From assembly GCA_020055645.1 (NCBI GenBank), contig CM034546.1, forward strand, positions 89,652,001-89,716,000: 64,000 nt of DNA, in the 5' to 3' direction. The notes beneath the pieces were generated by a model. It saw only the letters and a list, made by a program, of their open reading frames with translations. It ran no database searches and had not been told where the DNA came from. This document shows positions 20,249 to 32,000 of this stretch, one piece after another; positions within the stretch are counted from its first letter, which is position 1; the number at the start of each line of letters is the position of its first letter. Position numbers and translations under genes: made by a program. The stretch comes from Tomocerus qinae. Lineage: Eukaryota; Arthropoda; Collembola; Entomobryomorpha; Tomoceridae.

Positions 20249-22794
20249 CTGAAATATTTACATTCTCTCTACACAAATTGTCACCAAAACAAAAGTTTCT
20301 ACCAACAAGTTATACGCAAAAAGGACACTTTTACATATTAAAACACTCCTAAACCCAGCTTTGTTTCTCAGTGCTCCTCCTTAAAAACTAAAAACATTGT
20401 GAATTGACTTTCTCTTAGTAAAATTTAAAAACTTTCACGGAATCTAAAGCTTTCTTTTCTTAGATCGTCGATGTAATTGAAGATTTAAAAACTTAAAACC
20501 TCACTACCAGTGGCCAGTGACTAGTGCCAGTGTGGTCTTCTACTTTTCAAGAAAACTGTGGACAAGTAACACTGGGTTTGAATCCTGAAAGTGGACGGCT
20601 TTAACTAAAAATATATCTGCTATGTATGATAGTTTAAAAGATAAAAGTTAATGATATATTAGGAAATGATTTTGTAGGAAATGATTTCAAATCGTGATAA
20701 TTGGGAATCATCTCTGCTCACCATGCTGGAAGGTAGGATAGAAGAATTTCTCTTCTTCTTTGGTTTTCTTGGCCTTTGTCTTATGCATTTTCTAAGTTTA
20801 ATCTTGGCGACTGCTGGGTGTGAGTCACTGAAAACTGATTCTTTAAGACTTGTTCACAAGACGAATGATATATGGAGTTTCTGGCTGGATGTGGATGGAA
20901 GGTATAGACAGAGAATCAAAGAAAAGGGCGAGTTTGGATTGGAGTTAGTTGAAGAGAGAATGTAAGACATTCATTGAGGGTTGAGGAGTGAATTGGTGTG
21001 AGTTTTGAGGCTGGCTTCCCTTGCTTCGCTAAACGTCTCCGCCCACTCGAAATCTCAATGCACCTCCTTCTTTTGTCTTTTACATCTCCATTAACCAGCT
21101 TAAAGCACTTTACTTTATCTCATCCACTTTACTTTGCTAATTTTATATCCATAACATGTAATCCCTCAGAGGACAACTGAACCATTGTGCAATACTATAT
21201 TACTTAGTATACAACAATTAAGTCGATTCCTACCGATTTCTTCTGCATTATTTATTATTATCTATTAAATGCAACTGGTACAGGACAACGCTACTTGTAC
21301 AGTACAGCATCTATACAGAGACACTACTAAATGTACATATGGATTACAAAAACAATTTAAGAAACCTATATCTTGAGTTTATCTTTCACTTCTGCATATT
21401 GAAGCATGAAACGATTGATTTTTAAGTTTGGGTTATGTAATGTACGACCAAGTTTCTTATAGTAGGATAGCTGTAAATGAATTTTTTCTACCCTCACATG
21501 GTTATCGTATACATACTAGTATTATGTTATACAACTGTACTACTACATGCATATGTAGATCATCTCTTTATCATTGTGGCTGTTGTATAACTATAGAGAG
21601 AGTCCATTCAGATACATTGAAAAAGCATCTTGATACAAATATTGATGTCTAGTGGTCATTTGATAAGTAAGTAAGCCGTATATGATGTATAAATATAATA
21701 TCCGTGTATAATATATAGTAAAAGTGTATTGTAGAATAAAAGTGACCTTTAGAACATAATCAACATAATATTGTATAATTGCGTGTAAGGTGGAAACACA
21801 AGTCAAAGGTATTTTAAAGCAGGAACCACCTGAGCGGAATCGTGAAGGAATGATTTGGACTATAACTGTGACTGAATTTTATTGCACATTATAAGTGAGA
21901 GATAAAGTTGGATTCATTCACTGAATTGAGTGGAATAATGGAGAAAGGGCCCGACAGTTGTTAGATGAGGGCGATAGGGCATGTTTGTATGGCATTGGTC
22001 ATTGAGCCGAAGGAGAGAGAGACCACCACGATCATCCCTTTGAACCTACCGTCTACCAAACCACCACAATAAAATCCACTCCACATCCACTACGACTCCT
22101 TCATTCACCTTTAATGCACAACTATTCACCTTCAACTCCATCCACTCCTAACTTTATTATCACCAATCCTATACATATTCTGAATTTCATTTTAGTTTAC
22201 TCCAGTTGAATTACATCAGTCAGCGCCGTCCGTCCGTCTTCACTTCAGTTTCACTTACGATTTGTTGAGTGCTTTCATAATTTTATGACCCCTCCACAGA
22301 ATAGGAAACAACACCCAAAACAATGCTTCGAATTGATATTTTTAAAGAAGATTCGATAACAATAATTCTACACCTACTAAATTAGAAAATGAACTACAAT
22401 TTTATTGTATTTTTGCCTTTTTTGATAAAATTACTTAAATACTTCACTGAAAATAACTCATGTAATTTTATGATATTTATTACATTTACATAATATTATT
22501 GCCCAACAGACAGTATGGAATGAAGTGGAATGAGCTTTCTCTCGCTTTCACTTTTAATTAAGGTTAGGTGTTAGTAGGGACCTGCCTCTCTATGTAGTAC
22601 TATTGGCGGAGTGTATTTTCTTTCGGCAAATCAAATTAAGAATGAAGAATGCACAGCTAAGCTATACGGTGGTAACTTCGTACTTCCCACTTCCGTCCGA
22701 TTCTCCCATTCCCATTACTGCTAAAGTGTAGCGCAACGATATGACGCCGCGCCGGCTGCGACGGTGCAAATCAGAAGTATACTATCGATATTGG
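20249..22794. other. Region upstream of Brachyury T-box exons
   Basis: This stretch should contain the first coding exon and promoter of Brachyury, but I could not identify a start-codon exon ending in the required phase. One poor candidate (start codon followed directly by GTGAGC near 20725 on the minus strand) has the wrong phase. The open frames here have no recognisable family. Confidence 0.4.
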
Positions 22795-23559
22795 GTATAA
22801 TTTGGGGTAAATCCAGCTAGCCGAATCCGAAGGTCCAGCTAGCCGAAGCCGAAGGTCCAGCTAGCCGAAGCCGAAGAATGTACCAGGTAGCCGAAGTTCC
22901 GAAGGTCCAGCTACCGGAAATCAGAAGGTCCAGCTAGCCGAAGCCGAAGTACCAGCTAGCCGACTCGAAGGTCCAGCTACCCGAAATCAGAAGGTCCAGC
23001 TAGCCGAAGCCGAAGGTCCCGCTACCCGAAGCAGAAGGATGACACCCAAAGCCGAAGGTCCCGCTACCCGAAGCCGAAGGTCCCGCTACCCGAAGCCGAA
23101 GGATGACACCCAAAGCCGAAGGTCCAGCTAACCGAAGCCGAAGGTCCAGCTACCCGAAGTTGAAGGTCCAGCTACCCGAAGCCGAAGGTCCAGCTACCCG
23201 AAGCCGAAGGTCCAGCTACCCGAAGCCGAAGGTCCCGCTACCCGAAGCCGAAGGTCCCGCTACCCGAAGCAGAAGGATGACACCCAAAGCCGAAGGTCCC
23301 GCTACCCGAAGCCGAAGGTCCCGCTACCCGAAGCCGAAGGATGACACCCAAAGCCGAAGGTCCCGCTACCCGAAGCCGAAGGTCCCGCTACCCGAAGACG
23401 AAGGTCCAGCTACCCGAAGCCGAAGGTCCCGCTACCCGTAGCCGAAGGTACAGCTACCCGAAGCCGAAGGTCCCGCTACCCGAAGTACCAGCTGCCCAAA
23501 GGATACATAAAACTAAACTGCATCAAGTACTTAATCTATTACGTACCTAACTACTATGT

Positions 23560-23620
23560 ATTCATTTTTAGTTCGGCTGAATAAGGCGACTAGGCTTTAT
23601 TTGATTCACCCTTTCAATAG
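23560..23620 (+). repeat. Degenerate end of an AGCTCGCCTGA-family element
   Basis: TTTTTAGTTCGGCTGAATAAGG here resembles the left end of the element at 34225 (TTTTTAGCTCGCCTGAATAAGG) with two changes. It is probably a decayed third copy or fragment inside the foldback element. Confidence 0.35.
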
Positions 23621-23895
23621 CCATAATACCCACAATTTTGTCTTAGTACCATACACAGGCCCTTTACTTTCCATACCATACCCTTCGGTTTTTTATAACG
23701 TACCATACAAATGTACGACTGTTCGATGAAATTTCTTGCCATACAAAGATTCCTGTGTGTGCCATACAAATTCCTATTTTCCCTTTCAATAGTCATAAAA
23801 TATACTGCAGTAACATAAATTCGATCTTTATACCGAAAATGTGTACATTATTTATATTTGAAAATTAGATAACAACCTTGAATTGGGGTTTAAAG

Positions 23896-24548
23896 CAGGG
23901 CATGAAAAAGGCAAAAAGCTACCTTTTTGCCTTTTTGCCTTTTTGTTTGCCTTTTTGCCTAGCAAAATCAGCAAAAAGCTACCTTTTTGCCTTTTTGCTG
24001 TTAAATGGGGTAATTTAGCAATTGACATGTTGACAACCAAGGATGTGAACAAGAAATACGATTTTAAAAAACAGCAATTCTTAATGATCCTTAGTTATTC
24101 AGTCATTCATTAGACAATAAAACAATCGAAAACAACAAAATAACACTGTAAGCAATTTTAAAAAACTATGAAGAAAAAAACAAGAACCTAGAGCTGTTCA
24201 AACCAGAAACAGTCAAATACTGGATATTTTGGTTGAGCTGATATATATCTCATATAATATTGTACACACACAATACGCAGATGTTCGACCTGGCTCATTT
24301 TTTATGAAACGGTTTGTCACAAATACATTATAGTTAATTTTGAATTGCGTAGTATTAGTAATAAATAGTTCAGTAATCAAAAACACTAACTAGCATCTGC
24401 AATTTATCTGAATATTTGAATGTGTAGGACGGGACAGTCTATAAAAGTTAGCTTTAATGAAGTATCACAGGTGGCGGTGACTACTCCAAAAAGGCAAAAA
24501 GCACAAAAAGGCAAAAAGGTAGCAAAAAGGCAACCTTTTTCATGCCTT
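23896..24548. mobile_element. Nested 653-bp foldback element with AAAAAGGC repeat termini
   Basis: The left end is built of AAAAGGCAAAAAG and CCTTTTTGCC blocks (23905-23998), the right end of the inverted equivalents (24488-24546). The tips GGCATGAAAAAGG and CCTTTTTCATGCC pair. The 9-mer GGTTTAAAG lies directly at both borders (23887-23895 and 24549-24557), which is the target-duplication size of Foldback elements. It inserted into the interior of the larger element. Confidence 0.75.
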
Positions 24549-25974
24549 GGTTTAAAGTTACCATTTTTGCAGTCATTAAATCCCCAAAACTAGATTGGAA
24601 ATTATACGACGTAATTATTGACTGTTCCAGATTATCGAATAACACTTGTTGAATTTAAAATTTTTAAAAGGTGGAAATTTTAAAAATCCATTTTCCTAAA
24701 ATCAATGCAGATTGGGCCACAAGTTTCAGTTATCTGAGATTATTGCCCACAACTTTATAGTTTAAAGTTTTTGTGGGATACTCTACGTTGAGTAACAATA
24801 GTGATTTAAACATTTCCAAAAAAACTTCTTTTTAAATCTATTATTACCCAGGGTTGGATTTTTACCAAGATTCAACATGCTCACAGATTGACTAGCTTGA
24901 CCTACTGATTTCGGCTATCTGGACCTACGGCTTCGGGTAGCGGGACCTTCGGCTTCAGGTAGCTGTACCTTCGGCTACGGGTAGCGGGACCTTCGGCTTC
25001 GGGTAGCTGGACCTTCGGCTTCGGGTAGCTGGACCTTCGGCTTCGGGTAGCTGGTACTTCCGCTTCGGCTATCTGGTTTCGGGTAGCGGGGCCTTCGGCT
25101 TCGTGTAGCGGGACCTTCGGCTTCGGGTAGCTGGTACTTCGGCTTCGTGTAGCGGGACCTTCGGCTTCGGGTAGCTGGTACTTCGGCTTCGGGTAGTTGG
25201 TACTTCGGCTTTGGGTAGCTGGACCTTCGGCTTCGGGTAGCTGGACCTTCGGCTTCGGGTAGCGGGACCTTCGGCTTCGGGTAGATTCACTTATCCCTTC
25301 TGCTTCGGGTAGCGGGACCTTCGGCTTCGGGTAGATTCACTTATCCCTTCGGCTTCGGGTAGCGGGACCTTCGAGTCGGCTAGCTGGTACTTCGGCTTCG
25401 GCTAGCTGGACCTTCTGATTTCGGCTAGCTGGACCTTCGGAACTTCGGCTACCTGGTATATTCTTCGGCTTCGGCTAGCTGGTATCTTCGGCTTCGGTTA
25501 CCTGGACCTTCGGATTCGGCTAGCTGGACCTTCGGCTTCGGCTACCTGGACCTTCGGCTTCGGGTGTCATCCTTCGGCTTCGGCTAGCTGGACCTTCGGC
25601 TTCGGCTAGCTGGACCTTCGGATTCGGCTAGCTGGATTTACCCGTATAATTTGTTTGATTTTAGTAGTAAAGATAGTTTTACACTTTTGACTTTACATCT
25701 AAAGTAATCTCGTTGAACTTTCAACTTTGAACTTCGTGTTCTTTGCTTCGCTTCGTGCACGACCGTAAATACCAACGACAAACTACATTAGGGACTTTGC
25801 AACAATCTGGTACGTGCTACGTAAGCACGCAAAGAGAAAAAAACTTCCCTTCAACGTTCTACGTTACGACAATGTTTGATATGTTTGTGCAATTTTCCGT
25901 TGTAACGTAAAACAAGAAATTTGAACATCCAAGGCGCGCATCAAATAGTTTGCCTGAAGAATTTATAGAAAATA

Positions 25975-27229
25975 ATGTCTTATTTTGAAAAACTGTTACC
26001 TTTCTTAGAAAACGAGAATATTGATGATGAAACCTTGTTGTTGTTATTGTACCTTCCTAAAGAACCATATTATATACTTCCCAGACCTAAAGTATTCAAT
26101 TTTGAATCTTTGTCGGACGATTTTTGTAAAATTCATTTTAGGTTTTTTAAAAACGACATTCTAAGGTTACGACGAGGATTAAAAATACCTAAAACTGTAA
26201 TTACATTTTCTGCGCACAAAGTATCTGGCTTGGAAGGTTTATGCATACTGTTAAAAAGACTGGAATATCCTAACAGGTAAATAACAGTATTATTTGTCGA
26301 GTTTTATAAAATCATTAAGTGACATGTCATTAATTTGGATTATTATATGTTGTAATATTGTATTTATTACTAGGCTTGCTGACTTATGCTCAATATTTCC
26401 TAGAACCCAGTGTGAAATATCAAGAATATTTAATACTATGGTCTCATTTGTTTATGATCATCACATTCAGCTCCTCAAAAATTTACACCAGTCATATTTA
26501 TCTCAAGAAGTATTATCCTCATTCGCAGACGCCATTTTGAATAAAGGATCACCTTATCCCAAATGCATCGGATTTTTGGACGGGACAGTACGACCAATAT
26601 GTCGTCCTGGAAAAAATCAGAAAAGAAGTACGAAAGCTAGACAATTATAAAATCCTCTTACAACGTCAAATTCCATTTAGTAAACATGTTTAGTAAAATG
26701 TAATTTTCATATTTTTAGTTCTACAACGGCCATAAAAGAACGCATGCTATTAAGTTTCAATCCGTGATGCTTCCTGACGGCATAATTGGATGTCTATATG
26801 GACCGGTTTCAGGACGAAGGCATGATGCTTATTTGCTTCAACAGAGTGGACTTATAAATGAGCTAGAAAATATATTCAAAACTCCTGAAGGGGAACCGTA
26901 TTACTTGTATGGAGATCCAGCCTACCCACTCAGAAAATGCTTGATGGTACCTTTCAAACGCTACCAAAATTTGACTCCCTCAAAGTTGTTATGCAACAAG
27001 CGAATGAGTCAAGTTAGGGGAATCTGTTGAATGGGGATTTGGCAAAGTGACTAATGTTTTTGCTTTTTTGGACTTCAAGAAAAATTTAAAAATCGGGTTA
27101 CAGCCTGTTGGCAAGTATTATTCCGTGGGGGTAATTTTAACTAATTGTCATACTTGCATTTATGGGTCACAAGTTAGTGAATATTTTAATTTAAACCCAC
27201 CATCCATGGAAGACTATTTGGCCCAATGA
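25975..27229 (+). pseudogene. Harbinger transposase (DDE_Tnp_4), frameshifted
   Basis: Segments 25975-26276 and 26374 to about 26628 join through a normal small intron. The next block starts at about 26719 (YNGHKRTHAIKFQ) and runs to 27018. The catalytic residues are visible: D in FLDGTVRPICRP, D in YLYGDPAYPLRK, and E in ESVEWGFGKV, all canonical for Harbinger transposases. The E lies beyond a +1 G in a GGGG run near 27016-27020 that shifts the frame. The junction between the second and third blocks also fails to give a clean phase. The tail runs to 27229 (MEDYLAQ). It once cut and pasted this element and is now probably inactive. Confidence 0.85.
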
Positions 27230-27384
27230 AAACCAAGTAACTAAATAGAATTACAATAATATTTTATTTAAAAATGTTCATTTGTGTTAATTAATTTTAT
27301 TCATAATACTGAAACGTTAGATGAAGAATGAAATAAAAAGTCCAGTACTTAAAAATAATCCACTCAGTCTTTAGCACAAATAAT

Positions 27385-28414
27385 TCAATTTTTACTTTTC
27401 TGAACAAATTCCAATAGCGCACGAGTCATTGCACTCCGCTCTTCGAACTCCATTGCCTGTTTTTGCTTAGTTAATTCCAATTCAGATTTTCGAATTTCGG
27501 ATTCTGTCTTAATTCTTTCACGTTCCACGGTCAGTTCAAGAAGCTTATTTTCTGCTTCTTGTTGCCTAATTTTCAGCTCTTCGCACTTAAATTTCATCTC
27601 AATCTGTGAATAATTTTAGATTTGACATTTACAATCAGAGGCAGATAATTATTAGGTAATAATTGTATCTTTAGCTCACACTGACTTACATCATGTTTTT
27701 CTCTCAAATATGACACAGCATCAGTTCGTCCAGCAGTACGCTTATTTTTGGGCTCTTGTAATTCTTCTGCATTGCGTTTCTCAGGAAATTTTTGAACTGG
27801 CTCCATCATCTGGCTCTAAAGTTTTGGAAACATTAATGCTTGTTTCACCCTCTTCTTCCTGACTATTTCGTGTATCGTCCCCGTCTTTGGGCTCACATGC
27901 TGATCCTCCAGAATTAATGTCCTTTTCCAAATCGATCAATACCGAATCTCTTGTTTTTTCGGCACTCTCTGTTTTTTTTTGGAATATAACTTGCGAATAT
28001 TTTTGCAATCCACATCGTTGCGCAACTTCAAAATACTTGTTAGCAAATATTTAACTGTTTCGAAATCACCTTCATCAATACCAGACCTGTAATTATACAG
28101 AATTAAAAAGGATAAACTATTATTTATATATTTATTCGGACCATTCTACTTCAAATTGTAGAGCCTTACAATCTTTTGCTAATCGTTTCTTCTTTTGAAA
28201 AATCCTTCAGCAGTAGATTGGCTCTATCTCTGCAACTTCTTCCAGTAACTGACATCTTCAATTCACACTTCTGGAGCTTAATGGCAATTTCATCCCAAAC
28301 GGGTTGTTCAACTTGAAATGCGTATGGGTTGAGTGCTTCTACTTCAGCTAGGAGAGCAATGTCATAATTGACATTGGACTTAAAAGAAAACTTCCCCATA
28401 TCACTTTTGGTCAA
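27385..28414 (-). pseudogene. Harbinger accessory (Myb/SANT-like) protein, frameshifted
   Basis: The N-terminal exon (28414-28166) encodes a trihelix-like segment: an aromatic spacing typical of Myb/SANT partners (PVWDEIAIKLQKCEL, then GRSCRDRANLLLKDF). Next come an acidic linker (about 28090-27800) and a C-terminal coiled coil rich in K, E and Q (27596-27385, ending ALLEFVQKSKN). The linker sits in different frames either side of an A-run near 27975 and again near 27800, so the gene is broken there. In Harbinger elements this second protein binds DNA and brings the transposase to the nucleus and the TIRs. Confidence 0.65.
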
Positions 28415-28763
28415 TTGAACTATCTAATTAACTTAAAAGAATAATATTCACAATACAGTAGTAAAAGGAATTTGCTCAGTTATTCAAAATTTGTTCGAAA
28501 AAGTCTTCGATAAGGAGTAAGTTATGCATCCCGTAATGAGCACGGTAAATACAGCATATTTACGTTGCACATTCGTGCGCGCCGACGTAAGTCGTAAAGA
28601 GAAAGCCAGCGAAAGTCTGTCCCGCCGCGTGGAATTCAAATTTTACGGCCTTACGATGCACGTCCCAGATTGTTGCAAAGTCCCTATTAATTCCTTGCTG
28701 TACCGTTGACCATCCATACCATATAATGCTAGTTGATTAAATTGATACTTCCAGCAACCTCGG

Positions 28764-28845
28764 TGACCACGTGATACATGTATTAAGAGCCAAGTGGATG
28801 GAGGACTCCATCCACTTCGCTCTTAATACATGTATCACGTGGTCA
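28764..28845. repeat. 82-bp near-perfect palindrome
   Basis: Arms 28764-28802 and 28807-28845 (39 bp each) pair with one mismatch around the 4-bp loop GGAC. The arms contain CACGTGATACATGTATTAAG. It is located 79 bp beyond the Harbinger element. No coding potential and no clear target duplication. Confidence 0.85.
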
Positions 28846-28883
28846 ATTTTATAATATGCGTGATTGACCATGTCCTCGAGAAA

Positions 28884-28938
28884 CTCTTCCCAGAGTAGGC
28901 GGTAAGGCAAGGCGGTTCTAATGCCTCTCTGGGAAGAG
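28884..28938. repeat. 12-bp stem with 31-bp loop
   Basis: CTCTTCCCAGAG at 28884-28895 pairs perfectly with CTCTGGGAAGAG at 28927-28938. The G-rich loop contains GGCGGTAAGGCAAGGCGG. Its function is unknown. Confidence 0.6.
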
Positions 28939-29026
28939 AAATTTTGGCTTAGTGCTGTGGCTGTTATTGCTAAATGAAACTAATGAAATAATTATTTGAT
29001 TCAACTTATAGAATTCTTCACTTTAA

Positions 29027-32000
29027 ATGATGACTACAGTGGATTCAGAAGCGTGGAGAATGTTACTAGAAAAAATGGGACAAGTTGACATTTGCAGTGA
29101 ATCATCTATACCAGAATGCAAAATTTCTCCAACTAGTCCAACTCGGAAGCGAAAATGTAAGAATTCTGCGATCTAAATTCTAAGACCTAATCTTTTTCCT
29201 CTTGAGAGAAAAATTAGAAGTATGGTATATTTTACTGGACTCCATTTTTAATTCAGCAAAAACTTTTGACCATTGAATTAATTTTAAGCATTTATTGTTT
29301 TTAAATGTTGATGACGGATGTCGTCTACAGCCTCCACTATTTTGGTCCAAGATTTTTCGAAAGCTTTAAGGAATGACCCAATGATGGAAGAAATGCTCCC
29401 TCTTCAAGATGAAGAAGAGGAACTCTTAACGTCGACCGATAAAAACTTCGTGTGCAGACTTGTTGAATTATTTCCTGTAAATTCTTTAGCAGCCGTTTCT
29501 AAAACGTTTTGTGAAGCATCATATTTAATGTTTCGCAGGAAAATTCCAGACAAACCCTTTACCCGTGCTTGGAAAGTAAGCTATTTTATCTCCTTCAATC
29601 CAAACCCCCGCTTAATAAATACAAATTGATAATAGTTAATAGACTAGGTCGGTGGGTATTTGCTGTTGGGGTTATTTTGGGCTCTTAGTGCTAGAATCAG
29701 TGGAATCTGACTTTTGCTGAACTAAAGGGTTCATTTCGAAGTAACTAATAAATAGAATTCCGCCCAGTTTGACCCAAATCGGTTGATTAGTTTCGGAGGA
29801 GGTGTAGTGAATTGTTACCCTGCCTAACGTCCGCGCGATGTAGATAACAAGGACACATTTCCAACAATATATTTCTGAAAAAATATGTAATAGCCCAAAC
29901 ATGACCATCATGACAGTGACAGTGACGTGACACTATGTTTATCTCATGTATTTCAACTATATTTAGTATTCTTGGTTCGAAGAAGATGGCAGCTGGGTTG
30001 ACCCGTTTTCTGCAAACTTGCACTATCATCCTGCTCTGTTAAGAAGTCAAAAAGAAATTGTTCCCCCAGTAAGGAAAGTACAATCCATCATAACATTTGT
30101 GACAGACGAGGCTTCTGATATAGTTTGTAAGTATGTTAGTATTAAGGATGAAGCCAGTGTCAATTTTATTTCTTTTTATTAGGATATCTGTTAGTGTGGT
30201 CTGTTTTCTGTTTTACATTTTTATTTTTTAGATTCAATCCAGTTACCACTTTGTACTATTTTGGGAAGTACAAACAAAATTGTCTTCCGCAGTGACTGCC
30301 ATGATGTACAGTTCGCCGACAATGAAAGATGTTTCTCCTCACTCTTTATACCAGAGTCTGACCACTTCTACCTGAAAACATTTTCTCTTCCTGTGGAGTT
30401 TTCTAATAGGGTACTAAAGAATTTTAATGGTTATTAAAATAATGCCACTATTAAGCTAAAGCGACTCTTCTTATTCATTATTAGTAGTCATGTCTTGTCA
30501 TAAGTCATGGACCAGTTGTAGCCTGTATCGTAATTTCATGAATGCGGCCATTAATGAAATTACTAAATATTAATAATAACGGCTGGTGTGGGCTAAACTT
30601 GACGAGATTGCAACCATGTTTGTTTCAATTGCAATGCAGATTATTGTAACTAATAATTTTTACCAAGATATAATTTTGATATTTTTTTGGTTACACTAGC
30701 ATTTGAGTAGGGTAACTACTTTAAAGGGAAAATCGGAAGCCTTTCCATTGAAGGCTTTGTTTATTTTACAGTATAACTATCCACCCATTTTCCACGCAAA
30801 CTATTTTCCTCTTGCCAGGTGAGTATATTAAACTTGTCAATCTCTTCAATCAGTATTAACACTTAATTAGAATTTAAATTGATCATACTTTAAAGGCATG
30901 TATTTTCTAAGCAGTGACGTCGTTGTTAATGGGGGAATAATGTCGATAGCAAGTTCGAGTGGACCGGATCAATATTTAGCTATTGGATTTAGTATATTTG
31001 CAGATTGGAGTGTCTACGTGCGACTCTATGGGTGTGATTTTTCGGACACAAATGACTTCGTATTTTTGAAGGTACAGCAAAATTGTACATTACTAAACGA
31101 TGACATAGGCAAATGTACTTACAAATAAAAGCGTGATGGAGGAAATGTTATAATAATAATATATGAAACTGACAAACATGAGTAAATAGTCTAAACAGTA
31201 AATAAATACAAATAATATTGTTTTAAAAATATGTTCAAAATGTTCATGTTCTATTATGAACAAGCACAAGCACTCAGCATAAGAGAACACCTCAATATTA
31301 ACGTGCGAATGACAAACGTGTAAAACGACCGAGGCTCTGCATGAAAAATGAACCAGTCTTTTAATCCAGTTGAAAATTGTTTTTTGTTCCAGATGCAGGA
31401 GGATTTAATGTACAAAAGACACGGATTTTGCATTTTTATGTGGTGTGATAGTCTCAATCATAAATATAAATCGGAATCATGGGAGACTTCAGACGACGAT
31501 GCCAAGGTCAATCCCTATGATTTGGAATATGAGGCCAAAAAGGCAGCAACAAACGAATCTGTCAGTCGAGTTCTGAAAAAATTTAAGACGCTTTTTCCTC
31601 AAATCCCACTCATCGGTTGTTCTAGTAGCCATGTAATGTTCCACAATGGGTTCCAATTGTCTGCTCAGGTTAATGCATCATTTCTCGTTGTGGCTTGCTA
31701 GTGATGTGGACCTGGATTTCCATTTAATATCGTCGAATATTATGGATAACTATGACTATTTAGTATCAATTGTAATGACTATATTGAACTCAATGTTATT
31801 TATTATTATTTAGTTTGTCACAGACGTACTATAGTAATTAGTAACGTGTAAAAACTCTAATATTTTTTGATTTTCATATTATTCTTATTTTATGATTATA
31901 CATTTACTTATGCAATTGAATGAAATAACAGCAGCAATAGCAATAATTTTCCCAGTATGTTGTTTCACTATGTTACAAGTTCATATACTCAAAAATAATT

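Larger units (their letters stand above)
22805..25643. mobile_element. 2.8-kb foldback element with 22-bp tandem-repeat termini
   Basis: Perfectly inverted tips (GGGTAAATCCAGCTAGCC...) lead into arrays of a 22-bp unit (GGTCCAGCTAGCCGAAGCCG and variants with CCCGCTACCCGAAG). The arrays run over 22813-23490 on the left and the complement over 24920-25635 on the right. The tips are flanked by the 10-bp direct repeat GTATAATTTG (22795-22804 and 25644-25653), a clear target duplication. Long inverted termini made of tandem subrepeats plus about 9-bp duplications are the hallmark of Foldback elements, placed near the Mutator superfamily. No transposase is seen, so it is non-autonomous. A second foldback element is nested at 23896-24548. 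The repeat frames at 23103-23550 and 25069-25290 are not genes. Confidence 0.85.
25790..28685. mobile_element. PIF/Harbinger element, two genes, decayed
   Basis: Terminal inverted repeats of at least 20 bp start AGGGACTTTGCAACAATCTGG on the left and end with the complement on the right. They are flanked by ATT on both sides (25787-25789 and 28686-28688), a 3-bp duplication as expected for PIF/Harbinger. Inside are a DDE transposase on the plus strand and a coiled-coil/SANT-like partner on the minus strand, arranged convergently as in other Harbinger elements. Sub-terminal sequence is also partly inverted. Frameshifts in both genes indicate an inactive copy. Confidence 0.9.

Noticed and set aside
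22813-23490. Regularly spaced repeats resembling a CRISPR array
   Set aside because: The units are contiguous with no unique spacers, and this is a eukaryotic genome; they are foldback termini.
23103-23550. Open frames made of PKAEGPATRSRR-like repeats
   Set aside because: They are direct translations of the 22-bp minisatellite (22 bp times three restores frame every 66 bp). The mirror array at 25069-25290 gives the same on the other strand.
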